Assembly: GCF_025263265.1 (NCBI RefSeq)
Contig: NZ_CP079869.1
Coordinates: 1,612,001-1,676,000 of the forward strand
From: Mycobacterium sp. SMC-4
Lineage (GTDB): Bacteria > Actinomycetota > Actinomycetes > Mycobacteriales > Mycobacteriaceae
Length of the DNA stretch: 64,000 bases
Direction: 5' to 3'
Made by a program: the position numbers and the translations under genes. The notes under the pieces were generated by a model. The model saw nothing but the letters and a program-made list of their open reading frames with translations, had not been told where the DNA came from and made no database searches. This document shows, piece after piece, positions 45,587 through 54,403 of the stretch; within the stretch, counting starts at the first letter, position 1; each line of letters begins with the position of its first letter.

Positions 45587-48500
45587 CCACCTATTCGGAG
45601 TTTCTCACTCGCAAGGTGCAGTTCGACCGTGCATACGGCCACGCGGCTGGGGCGCTGCATTCGAGCCTGAAGCCCCACCAACGAGACATTGTCACGTGGG
45701 CGGTGCAGGGCGGCCGGCGTGCCGTTTTCGCGCAGTTCGGCCTCGGCAAGACCCGCATGCAGTTGGAGATCATCCGCCAGTCGATCCAGTTCCGCGGCGC
45801 GCGCGGCCTGATCGTCTGCCCACTCGGGGTGCGCGGCGAGTTCCGCCGCGACGCCGAAGCAATCGGCATGAACACGAAGTTCGTCAGGTCCCCCAGCGAG
45901 CTGAGCGACACCGGCGTCTACATCACGAACTACGAGACGATCCGTGACGGAAAGCTCGACCCCAACCTGTTCGCCGCGGTCAGCCTCGACGAAGCCGGAG
46001 TACTGCGGTCCTACGGGTCGAAGACCTACCAGACGTTCCTGCAGCTGTTCTCACGCGTGCCCTACCGGTATGTCGCCACCGCCACGCCGTCACCGAACCG
46101 GTACAAGGAGCTGATCCACTACGCAGGATTCCTCGGCGTGATGGACACCGGCGCCGCGCTGACCCGCTGGTTCCAGCGCGATTCGACGAAGGCCAACAAC
46201 CTCACCCTGTATCCGCACAAGGCTGAGGAGTTCCACCATTGGCTGTCGACGTGGGCTGTGTTCCTCAACCGGCCGAGCGATCTTGGCTACTCCGACGAGG
46301 GCTACGAGCTGCCGGACATGGCCATCGAGTATCACGAGGTCGACGTCGACCATTCAGACACTCCGTCTGATCGTGATGGGCAGGGGTTCCTTTACCGTGG
46401 CGGCGCGCTCGGCGTGAAAGACGTCGCTCGCGAGAAACGTGACAGCTTGTCCAGTCGAGTGTCGGAGATGGAACGGATAATCCTGGCTTATGCCCGACGA
46501 GGAGACGCGCAAGGCGAAGGCCAGAGCGTATGCGCGGGATGCGAAGCGTGCCGACGACAACCCGGATCTGTTGCGAAAGGCCCTGGACTACTTGATCAGA
46601 TCATCATCTGGGTTGAACTCAACGACGAACAACGAGCAGTCGAGCGCAAGCTAGACGACCTCGGGATCAGTTACTCCTCGATCCACGGTTCACTTTCGAT
46701 CGAGGAATGCGAGCGACGCCTCGAGATGTGGCGTGACCGCGAGACCGTAGCGTTGATCGGCAAGCCGGTCATGCTCGGCCAAGGCATGAACCTGCAGCAG
46801 TGCAATAAGGCGATCTACCTGGGCGTCTCGTACAAATTTCACGACTTCATTCAAAGCCAGCACCGCATCCAGCGGTACGGGCAGACCCGCACCTGCCGCA
46901 CCCACATCATCCATGCCGAATCGGAACGTGAAGTCGTGCGTGCTCTGCGGGACAAGTGGACCCAGCACAAGGAGTTGAACCATCGAATGACCGAGATCGT
47001 GAAAGAGGTTGGGCTGCGGCCCGCCGACGTCGTCGACGTGTTGAAGCGGTCCATCGGTGTTGAACGAATCGAAGCGTCGGGGGACGGGTGGCTGGCCGCC
47101 AACAACGACTGTGTCCCCGAAACCCGCGACATGGAAGGCGATTCGGTAGACCTGATCGTCACCAGCATCCCGTTCGCCAACCACTACGAGTACACACCCG
47201 CCGTCGAAGACTTCGGGCACACCGACAACAACGACCACTTCTGGCGTCAGATGGACTACCTCAGCCCGCAACTGCTGCGGATCCTCAAACCCGGGCGCAT
47301 CTACTGCTGCCACGTCAAGGACCGAATCCTGTTCGGCAACGTCACCGGCGCCGGCGTCCCCACCGTGTCACCCTTCCACGCCGAGGCGATCTTCCACGCC
47401 CAAGAGCACGGATTCGACTACCTCGGCATGATCACCGTCGTCACTGACGTCGTACGGGAGAACAACCAGACCTACCGGCTGGGATGGTCGGAGCAGTGCA
47501 AGGACGCCACCAAGATGGGTGTCGGCTCTCCGGAGTACATTCTGCTGTTCCACAAGCCGCAGAGCGACCGGTCTAAGGGCTACGCCGACACCCCGGTCAC
47601 GAAGGACAAAGCGATCTACACGCGGGCCCGGTGGCAGATCGACGCGCACGCGTTCTGGCGGTCCTCCGGTAACCGGCTGCTGACCACCGACGAGCTCGCC
47701 CAGCTGCCCGCCGATCAGCTGTCACGCATCTTCACCGAGCAGACGCTGCGCGAGGTGTACGACTACGAATCCCACGTCCGGATCGGGGAGCATCTCGACG
47801 GCCGCGGCGCCCTACCGGCCACGTTCATGAGCTTGGCGCCCGGGTCGTGGTCACCGGAGGTGTGGCACGACATCAACCGCATGCTCACCCTGAACACCAC
47901 CCAATCCCAACGCGCACAACAGATGCACGTGTGCCTTGCCCGCGACTCACTGGTGCTGACGAGGGGCGGGTACAAACCGATCCAGCAGGTCGGCACCGGT
48001 GAGCTTGTGCTGACCCACAGAGGCCGCTGGCGTCCCGTGCTGGCTGTGCAGAACACCGGTGTTAGGCCGGTCGTCAACCTGCGCGCCCATGGTGTTCCTC
48101 ACGCTGTCATGACGCCTGATCACAAGGTCTGGACCCGAGATCCCAGGGCATACGCGCGTGAATCGGACTACCTGCGAAAGGTGAACCCAGACTGGGCTGA
48201 AGCGGCGCAGACAGTAGGTGCCTATGTCAACAAGAAGCTCGCACCCGAGGAACATCCGTCGACGTCTGACCGACGCGTCTGGTGGACCGTCGGCCGATGG
48301 CTCGCTGACGGCCACATCGACGCCCGCGGCTGCGTGATCCTCTCCTGCGGGGCACACGAGGTCGACGACCTATCGGCCCGCCTCGGACCATTCGTTGGCA
48401 GGACGTTCCGCCCGACGAGCAGCGGCGCCGCGCGCCAAGTTCAACTCCACGACCCAGATCGTGCGCTCCGCAACATCCTGAAGACCTGCGGGCACGGCGC

Positions 48501-49179
48501 TGCCAACAAGCACCTGCCGCAGGAGGCCTACACACTCCCCGCCGCCGAAGCGGCCGCCATCCTCGACGGCTACCTCTCCGGTGACGGACACTATCGGCCG
48601 GACCGGCGCAGGTGGATGGCCAGCAGCGTGTCCAGGGAGCTGATGCTCGGCGTCGCATACCTCGCGCAACGTGTGCACGGCGCAGTGGCAAGCGTCTACC
48701 CCGGGCGCCCGGATCGCGACGGCACGATCCTCGGCCGCCAGGTCCGAATGCGCCAGGAATGGGGCCTGTCCTTCGACTTGCCGGACGAGTCTCGACGCAA
48801 GCACCCCCACGTTCTCGACGACGGCGCCTGGATGCGCGTCCGGAGCGCCGAACCAGTCGGCGAGGTTGAGACTTGGAATCTGCGTGTGGCGGAGGATGAG
48901 TCGTACCACGCCGACGGGATGGTCGTGAAGAACTGTCCCCTGCAGTTCGACATCGTTGACCGGCTCATCAACCGCTTCTCCAACCCCGGCGAGTTGGTGT
49001 TCGACCCGTTCGGCGGGCTGATGACTGTGCCCGTCCGGGCACTGAAGCTCGGCCGCCGCGGCCGTGCAGTCGAACTGAACCCCGGCTACTTCCTCGACGG
49101 CGTCAAGTACCTGCAGGCCGAGGAACACCGCCGCGACATGCCCAGCCTGTTCGACATCGACTCTGAGGTGGTCGCCTGA
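45583..49179 (+). CDS. SF2 helicase - DNA methyltransferase fusion interrupted by an intein
   Basis: The 1198-residue precursor starts with an SF2/SNF2 helicase: Walker A QFGLGKT (Lys56), DEAG box (136-139), TATPSPN motif (about 166-172) and a C-terminal helicase motif SQHRIQRYGQTR. A DNA N4/N6 amino-methyltransferase follows, with catalytic TSIPF (527-531), and after the intein VFDPFGG (Asp1141) as SAM motif. A 334-residue intein (784-1117) interrupts the conserved HVCP segment. Spliced length is 864 residues. No nuclease domain is fused, but a PD-(D/E)XK-like gene follows closely. Confidence 0.88.
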   Translation: MTTYSEFLTRKVQFDRAYGHAAGALHSSLKPHQRDIVTWAVQGGRRAVFAQFGLGKTRMQLEIIRQSIQFRGARGLIVCPLGVRGEFRRDAEAIGMNTKFVRSPSELSDTGVYITNYETIRDGKLDPNLFAAVSLDEAGVLRSYGSKTYQTFLQLFSRVPYRYVATATPSPNRYKELIHYAGFLGVMDTGAALTRWFQRDSTKANNLTLYPHKAEEFHHWLSTWAVFLNRPSDLGYSDEGYELPDMAIEYHEVDVDHSDTPSDRDGQGFLYRGGALGVKDVAREKRDSLSSRVSEMERIILAYARRGDAQGEGQSVCAGCEACRRQPGSVAKGPGLLDQIIIWVELNDEQRAVERKLDDLGISYSSIHGSLSIEECERRLEMWRDRETVALIGKPVMLGQGMNLQQCNKAIYLGVSYKFHDFIQSQHRIQRYGQTRTCRTHIIHAESEREVVRALRDKWTQHKELNHRMTEIVKEVGLRPADVVDVLKRSIGVERIEASGDGWLAANNDCVPETRDMEGDSVDLIVTSIPFANHYEYTPAVEDFGHTDNNDHFWRQMDYLSPQLLRILKPGRIYCCHVKDRILFGNVTGAGVPTVSPFHAEAIFHAQEHGFDYLGMITVVTDVVRENNQTYRLGWSEQCKDATKMGVGSPEYILLFHKPQSDRSKGYADTPVTKDKAIYTRARWQIDAHAFWRSSGNRLLTTDELAQLPADQLSRIFTEQTLREVYDYESHVRIGEHLDGRGALPATFMSLAPGSWSPEVWHDINRMLTLNTTQSQRAQQMHVCLARDSLVLTRGGYKPIQQVGTGELVLTHRGRWRPVLAVQNTGVRPVVNLRAHGVPHAVMTPDHKVWTRDPRAYARESDYLRKVNPDWAEAAQTVGAYVNKKLAPEEHPSTSDRRVWWTVGRWLADGHIDARGCVILSCGAHEVDDLSARLGPFVGRTFRPTSSGAARQVQLHDPDRALRNILKTCGHGAANKHLPQEAYTLPAAEAAAILDGYLSGDGHYRPDRRRWMASSVSRELMLGVAYLAQRVHGAVASVYPGRPDRDGTILGRQVRMRQEWGLSFDLPDESRRKHPHVLDDGAWMRVRSAEPVGEVETWNLRVAEDESYHADGMVVKNCPLQFDIVDRLINRFSNPGELVFDPFGGLMTVPVRALKLGRRGRAVELNPGYFLDGVKYLQAEEHRRDMPSLFDIDSEVVA
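47932..48933 (+). other. in-frame intein with LAGLIDADG endonuclease (334 aa)
   Basis: Block A starts with Cys1 (CLARDSLVLT). Block B has TPDH at 61-64. LAGLIDADG-like motifs are GRWLADG (Asp126) and LDGYLSGDG (Asp218). The C-terminal blocks are ETWNLRV and YHADGMVVKN ending in Asn334, followed by Cys+1 of the extein. The residue before Asn is Lys where His is usual. Removal rejoins MHV to CPLQF, recreating the methylase motif. Insertion in a conserved catalytic motif is typical of inteins. Confidence 0.92.
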
Positions 49180-49418
49180 TGATCTCATTCGACGTGCATC
49201 TCAATGACCGCCAGGTCGGGCAGGTCACGATCCACCGATTGGAGGGCGCCAGCCACCCCTCCAATGTGAACACCTATGAGGCGACGTTCGAGTGGGTCGA
49301 ACTGGACGGCGCAGCCCAGCGCCGCCATGTCACGTTTACCCACACCTACGGCGATCCGTGGCCAGCCATGCTGCACGCCGCGCTCGACGCACTTCGGCTC
49401 AGCGGCGTGGTGCGCTGA
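49179..49418 (+). CDS. small hypothetical phage protein
   Basis: The 79-residue beta-rich protein lies between the helicase-methyltransferase and the nuclease gene, with one-base overlaps on both sides. ATG at 49182 is an alternative. Because of its position it may be an accessory of that module. No motif is recognised. Confidence 0.7.
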   Translation: MISFDVHLNDRQVGQVTIHRLEGASHPSNVNTYEATFEWVELDGAAQRRHVTFTHTYGDPWPAMLHAALDALRLSGVVR

Positions 49419-49828
49419 TGTCCCTACCGATCACGCATCACGGGGAGGCGACGTCGCCGGCGGACGCCGCGCGGGTCCTGGCGGACTGGCTGGCCGCTCA
49501 CACCTACCGGTGGCTGTCGGAGGCGGATCTGCAGGCCGCGATGCGTGACGTGCTGTCGGAGAGGTTTTTCACGGACCGGGAGAAACCTCTGTCCCGCCGT
49601 GACCGGCCCGACTTCCTCGTCACCGTCGGGGAGTTCACCGTCGCAGTCGAGGTGAAGGTGAAAGCTCCACGCGCGGTGGTGATCCGCCAGCTCGGCCGCT
49701 ACGCCGAGCACGAATCGGTGGACGCGATCGTGTTCGCCTCCGGGCGCCGGTCCCTCGTCCCGGCCATTCCCGCCGTGATTCACGGCAAGCCTGTCGTGTC
49801 GGTGTTCGTTGGGTCGGTGGCGCTGTGA
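49418..49828 (+). CDS. putative PD-(D/E)XK nuclease
   Basis: The 136-residue protein has the arrangement PDF (Asp65), a beta hairpin, and VEVK (Glu78, Lys80), followed by the helix RQLGRYAEH and a strand DAIVFASG. This is the core of PD-(D/E)XK restriction-like nucleases. It starts one base inside the previous stop and ends overlapping the SNF2 helicase start. It could cut DNA in concert with either helicase. Confidence 0.72.
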   Translation: MSLPITHHGEATSPADAARVLADWLAAHTYRWLSEADLQAAMRDVLSERFFTDREKPLSRRDRPDFLVTVGEFTVAVEVKVKAPRAVVIRQLGRYAEHESVDAIVFASGRRSLVPAIPAVIHGKPVVSVFVGSVAL

Positions 49829-51549
49829 AGCGGGTCGCAGGCACCATCGACTACGGCAGCACCGGCACCCGCCGGGCGTGGAGGATCATCGCCGAGCCGG
49901 ACATCATGATCCGGCTCAAACGGCTGATCCCCGGCGTGAAGCATTCAGCGGCAGCCCTGTTCGTCTCCGACACCGAGGAGATGGCGCAGGAACTCGAATG
50001 GATTCTGCACCGCTGGGAATTCGTCATGACCGACGAGGCCCGCGCCCTCCTCGCTCAGCGTGCGGCAGCCGCGGCGGCGCGGGAGGAACTCGTCCAAGGT
50101 GTGCTGGCCGGTACCCGCACACCCCGCGGGCAGGAGTGGATCGAATCCGCTCTGCCGCTGCGCGACTACCAGCGCACCGCCACCGACCTCGTCCACGCCA
50201 CCGGCTCCACCCTCGTCGTCGACGAACTCGGCCTCGGCAAAACACTGATGTCGCTGGCGTTGCTCGAAAACCCCGCCCGCCGGCCCGGTGTGGCGGTCAC
50301 CCTCACCGGGTTGGGTGGGCAGTGGCTGCGGGAGTTACGCAAGTTCTACCCGACGTTGCGCGGCCACGAGGTCCGCTCCACCAAGGTGGAGAAGGAACTA
50401 CCCCGCCTCCTGTCCGATGGGCAGCTCGACGTCGACCTGATTCTCCTGAACTACGCGAAACTGTGGGCGTGGGGACCGGTCCTGGCCGATCACGTCAACA
50501 CCGTCATCTTCGACGAGATCCAGGAACTGCGCCGCGCCGAGTCCCTCAAGTACGAGGGCGCTCAAGCGTTGATCTCGAAAGGCGCTGTCACAGCCGGGCT
50601 GTCGGCCACACCGATCTACAACTTCGGCGGCGAAATGTACTCCGTCATGAACATCCTGCGCCCGGGTTGTTTGGGCACCAGGGAGGAGTTCCTTCGTGAG
50701 TGGGCGGGCGGGTGGAGTAACGACCACAACGGGAAGGTGCGGGTCCGCAACCCCGAAGCGTTGCGGGCGCATTTGAAGTCGCAGGGCCTGTTCCTGCGCC
50801 GCACCCGCGAGGACGTCGGCATCGAACTCCCCGCGATCGAGACGATCGAACAGCAAGTCCCCTCAGACCAGAAACGCCTCAGCGAACTGTCGGGCAACGC
50901 CGTGGAGATGGCACGCTTGATCCTGTCGCAGGACGCCACCAACAGCCAGAAGTGGCAGTCCGCTGGGGAACTGGACTGGCGGCTCCGCCAAGCCACCGGC
51001 GTGTCGAAGGCGCCGTTCGTCGCTGACTTCGTGCGACTGCTGCTCGAATCACAGGACAAGGTGCTGCTGTTTGGTTGGCATCGCGACGTTTACAGCATCT
51101 GGATGGAGCGGCTGCGGGAGCACCGCCCCGTCCTGTACAGCGGCACCGAATCGCCGAAGCAGAAAGCCGAAGCGTTCGAACGGTTCACCAAAGGCGATTC
51201 CCGTGTCCTGATCATGTCGCTGCGCTCCGGAGCCGGTCTCGACGGGTTGCAGGACGTGTGCTCCACCCTCGTGTTCGGTGAGCTGGACTGGTCACCAGGC
51301 GTGCACCGGCAGGCCATCGGCCGGCTCGGCCGACCCGGACAGAAACATGGTGTGCTGGCCTACTTCTGCGTCACCAACGACGGCTCCGACCCGGTCATCT
51401 TGGACACCCTGAACATCAAACGGATGGAGTCCGACCGGCTCATCGAACCGGAAGTCGGCACCGTCGCCACCGCCACACCGGCGCAATCACACCAGCACAT
51501 CAAACGGTTGGCCGCTGCGCTGATCGAGCGGACGGAGAAGTCAGCATGA
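49825..51549 (+). CDS. SNF2-type DNA helicase
   Basis: The 574-residue SF2 ATPase has Walker A ELGLGKT (Lys139), DEIQ box (Asp230), SATP motif (260-263) and C-terminal helicase motifs (SLRSGAGLDGL, RQAIGRLGRPGQ). Residues 1-110 form an extra N-terminal domain. SNF2-type helicases are frequent in phage replication modules, often beside a small nuclease as here. GTG overlaps the nuclease stop. Confidence 0.88.
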   Translation: MKRVAGTIDYGSTGTRRAWRIIAEPDIMIRLKRLIPGVKHSAAALFVSDTEEMAQELEWILHRWEFVMTDEARALLAQRAAAAAAREELVQGVLAGTRTPRGQEWIESALPLRDYQRTATDLVHATGSTLVVDELGLGKTLMSLALLENPARRPGVAVTLTGLGGQWLRELRKFYPTLRGHEVRSTKVEKELPRLLSDGQLDVDLILLNYAKLWAWGPVLADHVNTVIFDEIQELRRAESLKYEGAQALISKGAVTAGLSATPIYNFGGEMYSVMNILRPGCLGTREEFLREWAGGWSNDHNGKVRVRNPEALRAHLKSQGLFLRRTREDVGIELPAIETIEQQVPSDQKRLSELSGNAVEMARLILSQDATNSQKWQSAGELDWRLRQATGVSKAPFVADFVRLLLESQDKVLLFGWHRDVYSIWMERLREHRPVLYSGTESPKQKAEAFERFTKGDSRVLIMSLRSGAGLDGLQDVCSTLVFGELDWSPGVHRQAIGRLGRPGQKHGVLAYFCVTNDGSDPVILDTLNIKRMESDRLIEPEVGTVATATPAQSHQHIKRLAAALIERTEKSA

Positions 51550-51806
51550 AGGCCTTGTCGCGATTCTTCTACCGGGGTGCGCACCGCGCCAAGCAGTTCA
51601 GCATCCGTGTCGCCGACATCAAGGACCGCCTGGACCAGGAGCCCGTCGGCAAGATCGGTGCCTGGACGGTTCTCGGCGACGGCACCCTGGTCATCCCAAA
51701 CATCACCATCCGGTTCCCCAGCGCGCCGGAGGCGGAGCGCGGCGTCGTGATGCTCGCCCCTCCGGGCGGCGTCTCCAGCTTCCCCGCGTTGGTGGGCGAT
51801 GACTGA
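51546..51806 (+). CDS. hypothetical phage protein
   Basis: The 86-residue protein has a basic N-terminal helix and a beta-rich remainder. ATG overlaps the helicase stop and its end overlaps the next small gene by 8 bp. Function unknown. Confidence 0.68.
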   Translation: MKALSRFFYRGAHRAKQFSIRVADIKDRLDQEPVGKIGAWTVLGDGTLVIPNITIRFPSAPEAERGVVMLAPPGGVSSFPALVGDD

Positions 51807-51942
51807 TCCGCGTATCCGGCTGCTGTTCACCCCGAAGGAACTCGCGGCCCTCGGCCGGTGCACCAGCTGTGGTTGGCACCCACCGACCCAGTTTCATCAC
51901 CCGGACTGCCCGGAGGCTGAAGCCAGGAAGGACACAGCGTAG
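51799..51942 (+). CDS. small zinc-finger protein (47 aa)
   Basis: ATG at 51799 gives 47 residues with CTSCGWHPPTQFHHPDC, a C-x2-C / H-x3-C zinc knuckle. Its TAG shares one base with the GTG of the replication initiator gene. The tight overlaps on both sides support translation. Confidence 0.7.
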   Translation: MTDPRIRLLFTPKELAALGRCTSCGWHPPTQFHHPDCPEAEARKDTA

Positions 51943-52763
51943 TGGCCAACGCAGGCGCACTCATCAACGAGGGACTCTGGCGGAAGGACAAAGAATTCCA
52001 GAAGGTGCCTCGCCTCGCGCAATGCACGTTCTGCCAGGTGCTTTCAGGTAAGGACCTGGACACCGCCGGAGTCATGACCTTCCACCTGGACCTGCTCGCC
52101 AAAGGCTGCGACGAATTGACAGTCGAGCAGCTCAAGGAGGACTTCGCCGCTCTCGAAGATCGACGCTTCCTGTTCGTCGACTACGACACCGACGAACTGT
52201 TCATCCGGTCGTATGTCCGCCTGGTGAGCGTGAAGAACCGCAACTCGTGGCTGTCGGTTCCGAAGAACGCCCGGATGGTGGCGTCGGAGAAGATCCGGCA
52301 CGAGCTGGCCATGGAGTTGCGGCGGCTGAAGCGAAAAGACGCGACCGAACTCGCCGACGAAATAGACCCGGTCCCAACCCCGTCTGGACCGGGTGGAAAC
52401 CCCGTCGAGACCACGTCTCAACCAGGTACCCCGTCGGAACCCCGTCGGGACGGGGACAGTCAAGTACTAGTCCCAGTCCTAGTGTCACCTTCCGTAGTTG
52501 GTTCTGTTGGTGTGCAGCGCGCGCGCCCGAACTGCTCCAAACACGAAACCGACGCCGACGAGAATTGCCGCGCCTGCATGCGCCGCCGACTCTGGGACGA
52601 AGAGCACGCAGCCGACGAGCTGGAACGCCAACGCGACAAACGCGCCGCCGTGGCCAGCGCCCTACAGGCAGCGATCGACGCCTGCCGTGAGTGCGACGAA
52701 GAGGGCTGGCGCTACGACGATCGTGCAGTCAAGTGCACACACCCGGCGGTGGCCCATGGCTGA
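51942..52763 (+). CDS. putative phage replication initiator
   Basis: The 273-residue protein has a N-terminal domain (about 1-130) with the pattern seen in actinophage replication initiators (NEGLWRKDKEF, AQCTFCQVLSGKDLD, DLLAKGCDELT, VDYDTDELFIRSYVR). A linker (about 140-185) follows whose DNA carries iterons. The C-terminal part is Cys-rich and helical (CSKHETDADENCRAC, CRECDEEGW). It probably binds the origin inside its own gene, as lambda O does. Function is inferred from pattern and place. GTG shares a base with the previous stop. Confidence 0.68.
   Translation: MANAGALINEGLWRKDKEFQKVPRLAQCTFCQVLSGKDLDTAGVMTFHLDLLAKGCDELTVEQLKEDFAALEDRRFLFVDYDTDELFIRSYVRLVSVKNRNSWLSVPKNARMVASEKIRHELAMELRRLKRKDATELADEIDPVPTPSGPGGNPVETTSQPGTPSEPRRDGDSQVLVPVLVSPSVVGSVGVQRARPNCSKHETDADENCRACMRRRLWDEEHAADELERQRDKRAAVASALQAAIDACRECDEEGWRYDDRAVKCTHPAVAHG
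52376..52455 (+). repeat. iterons, candidate replication origin inside the initiator gene
   Basis: The 10-12 bp unit (A/T)ACCCCGTC(T/G) occurs at 52376, 52398, 52427 and 52438. The last copy forms an inverted repeat CCCCGTC-GG-GACGGGG with 52449-52455. They fall in the low-complexity linker region of the putative initiator, the same placement as the lambda origin in gene O. Confidence 0.6.
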
Positions 52764-52947
52764 CATCAAGTGCGAGCGGTGCCGACTCCGGATCACCGAG
52801 GGCCAGTTCTACATCGAGGCGCGGAAGCGCGCTGGGGCGCCGTTCATAGCTCCGAGGCCGGGAATCGACAACGGGCTGAACTTGGACCCGATCACCTACC
52901 TGCACATTCCGTCGTGCGACGTCTACCAGGAGGCCAATCATGGCTGA
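52756..52947 (+). CDS. small zinc-knuckle protein
   Basis: ATG at 52756 gives 63 residues starting with CERCRLRITEGQFY and a later HIPSC, likely a zinc knuckle. It overlaps the initiator gene by 8 bp and the next gene by 8 bp. Function unknown. Confidence 0.68.
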   Translation: MADIKCERCRLRITEGQFYIEARKRAGAPFIAPRPGIDNGLNLDPITYLHIPSCDVYQEANHG

Positions 52948-53107
52948 GCAGTGCGATCGTCACGCGTTCGGTGGTGGCCGGTGTGAGCTCGACGCTGGCC
53001 ACGACGGCAAGCACTACCGGGCCTGGCCTGACCGTGACGGCGGATTCGAGTGGACCGACAAGTCCCAAGCAGAGCTGGTCGACCGCTACAGCTCGAGGTT
53101 CGACTGA
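52940..53107 (+). CDS. small hypothetical phage protein (55 aa)
   Basis: ATG at 52940 gives 55 residues with CDRHAFGGGRCELDAGHDGKH, a pattern (C..H...C...H) common in short phage zinc-binding proteins. It follows CAGGAGG at suitable distance and shares one base with the next ATG. Confidence 0.7.
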   Translation: MAEQCDRHAFGGGRCELDAGHDGKHYRAWPDRDGGFEWTDKSQAELVDRYSSRFD

Positions 53108-53343
53108 TGCCCACCTACCCGACCGGGCCCGGATCACACCGCCGCGGGCGGGGCCCGGTCATCGAAGCCTACGCCGACACAGGGGCCCTGGACCGGCCCT
53201 GCCCGCACCCCCCGGTCGGGTGCGGCGCTGCCGTGGGCGAGTTCTGCACCCAGCCCACCGACGACATCCGACCTGACCCAATTCCGCGCGCGATCCCGTG
53301 CGTGGCCCGCACCCGCGAAGGAGAACACGATGACAGGCCCTGA
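53107..53343 (+). CDS. hypothetical phage protein
   Basis: The 78-residue Pro-rich product has three widely spaced cysteines (CPHPPVGCG, GEFC). The pattern resembles zinc-finger caps of phage proteins (CP...C..AVG..C). It overlaps the following gene by 14 bp. Confidence 0.62.
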   Translation: MPTYPTGPGSHRRGRGPVIEAYADTGALDRPCPHPPVGCGAAVGEFCTQPTDDIRPDPIPRAIPCVARTREGEHDDRP

Positions 53344-53695
53344 GAGGTCCCCGAGAGCTGCGGCGGGCACAACCACCCGTGCGAGGCAGGAACTGGCGGC
53401 CCCGGACTATCTGGCCGCGATAGCGCATGCACTGGTGTCGATCGCCGAGACGCTGGCGCGCCACGGGGCGACCGTTCCTGCGCCTCCACCACTCAGGAGC
53501 GGACTCGACGGCATCGAGGTCGTCAAGTCTCTCGGAGTGCCCCACAGAGACCGGCAGTGGATCGGAATGGACGGGATCTGCTGGCGATGGCGCGAAGACG
53601 ACCAGGCTTGGGCCAGCTTCGACAACCGCTCCGAGCGGCGGCGCCAAGACCCAACCGGGCGTGGCCCGTTCGTCGAGATCAGCATGCGCTCATGA
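53330..53695 (+). CDS. hypothetical phage protein
   Basis: The 121-residue protein has a helical N-terminal half (PDYLAAIAHALVSIAETLARHG) and a Trp-rich second half (WIGMDGICWRWREDD). ATG at 53330 follows AAGGAG. No family is recognised. Confidence 0.68.
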   Translation: MTGPERSPRAAAGTTTRARQELAAPDYLAAIAHALVSIAETLARHGATVPAPPPLRSGLDGIEVVKSLGVPHRDRQWIGMDGICWRWREDDQAWASFDNRSERRRQDPTGRGPFVEISMRS

Positions 53696-53952
53696 GTGAC
53701 GGTCCGGACGAGTTGAGCATCATGCGTGCCAGGCGGCAGAACCGCGACACCGAGCAGGCCGTCGAGGAGGCGAGCTGGCCGCGCATCGAGTCGACTCTCG
53801 ACGCCCTGGTCGCCGACTACCGCCGCCACGACGGGACGAGGGGTTTGCGCGGCTGGCATTACCGCCACTACATGAAGGCCGGCACGGTGAAAACCCTCGC
53901 GGCCCTGCTTGCAATCGCTGTTCAGCGGCTCGCCCGAACGGAGCAGTCATGA
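53692..53952 (+). CDS. hypothetical helical phage protein
   Basis: The 86-residue protein has the helices IESTLDALVADYRRH and LAALLAIAVQRLAR. A weakly similar pattern (VDALVQRYRALI, MLCVAIKKLAQ) occurs in the next gene, so the two may be diverged duplicates. ATG overlaps the previous stop. Confidence 0.66.
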   Translation: MSDGPDELSIMRARRQNRDTEQAVEEASWPRIESTLDALVADYRRHDGTRGLRGWHYRHYMKAGTVKTLAALLAIAVQRLARTEQS

Positions 53953-54191
53953 TGAATCCACCGCCCCCGCACGCTGTTGCCCGGTTTGATCAACGTGTCG
54001 CAGCGTGCGAGACCACAGTCGATGCCCTAGTGCAGCGATATCGCGCATTAATCACCGCCGGCAACAGCGAAACCATGGTGATGACCTGCTTGGCTAAGGA
54101 CCTCGACGACGCGGCCCGCACCTGGCCAAATGGACTAGACGCGATGACAGACATGCTCTGCGTGGCCATCAAGAAGCTGGCGCAGCCGTGA
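53949..54191 (+). CDS. hypothetical helical phage protein
   Basis: The 80-residue protein has helices similar in arrangement to the preceding gene. ATG at 53949 overlaps its stop. No other information. Confidence 0.66.
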   Translation: MMNPPPPHAVARFDQRVAACETTVDALVQRYRALITAGNSETMVMTCLAKDLDDAARTWPNGLDAMTDMLCVAIKKLAQP

Positions 54192-54403
54192 CCGCCCCCG
54201 ACCTCGAACCGTGCGTTTGGTGCGGGCATCCCTGCCACACGCATGGAACAGGCCCCTGCATCGCGAAAACGGTGTCTGGGCCGCCCTCCAGCAGCGGGCA
54301 GCCGAACTACGAGACCGGCGACTACGACCACATCGGCCGCACCGTAACCCCATGCCCCTGCACCGAATACGCCACCACACGCAACGGAGTCGCCCATGCC
54401 TGA
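54188..54403 (+). CDS. small Cys/His-rich protein
   Basis: GTG at 54188 overlaps the previous stop. The 71 residues include CVWCGHPCHTHGTGPC and CPCTEY, probably a zinc-binding fold. Its end overlaps the next gene by 8 bp. Confidence 0.66.
   Translation: MTAPDLEPCVWCGHPCHTHGTGPCIAKTVSGPPSSSGQPNYETGDYDHIGRTVTPCPCTEYATTRNGVAHA

Noticed and set aside
49809..50699. 296-residue frame overlapping the SNF2 helicase
   Set aside because: Arg/Pro/His-rich shadow, while the overlapping frame has all helicase motifs.
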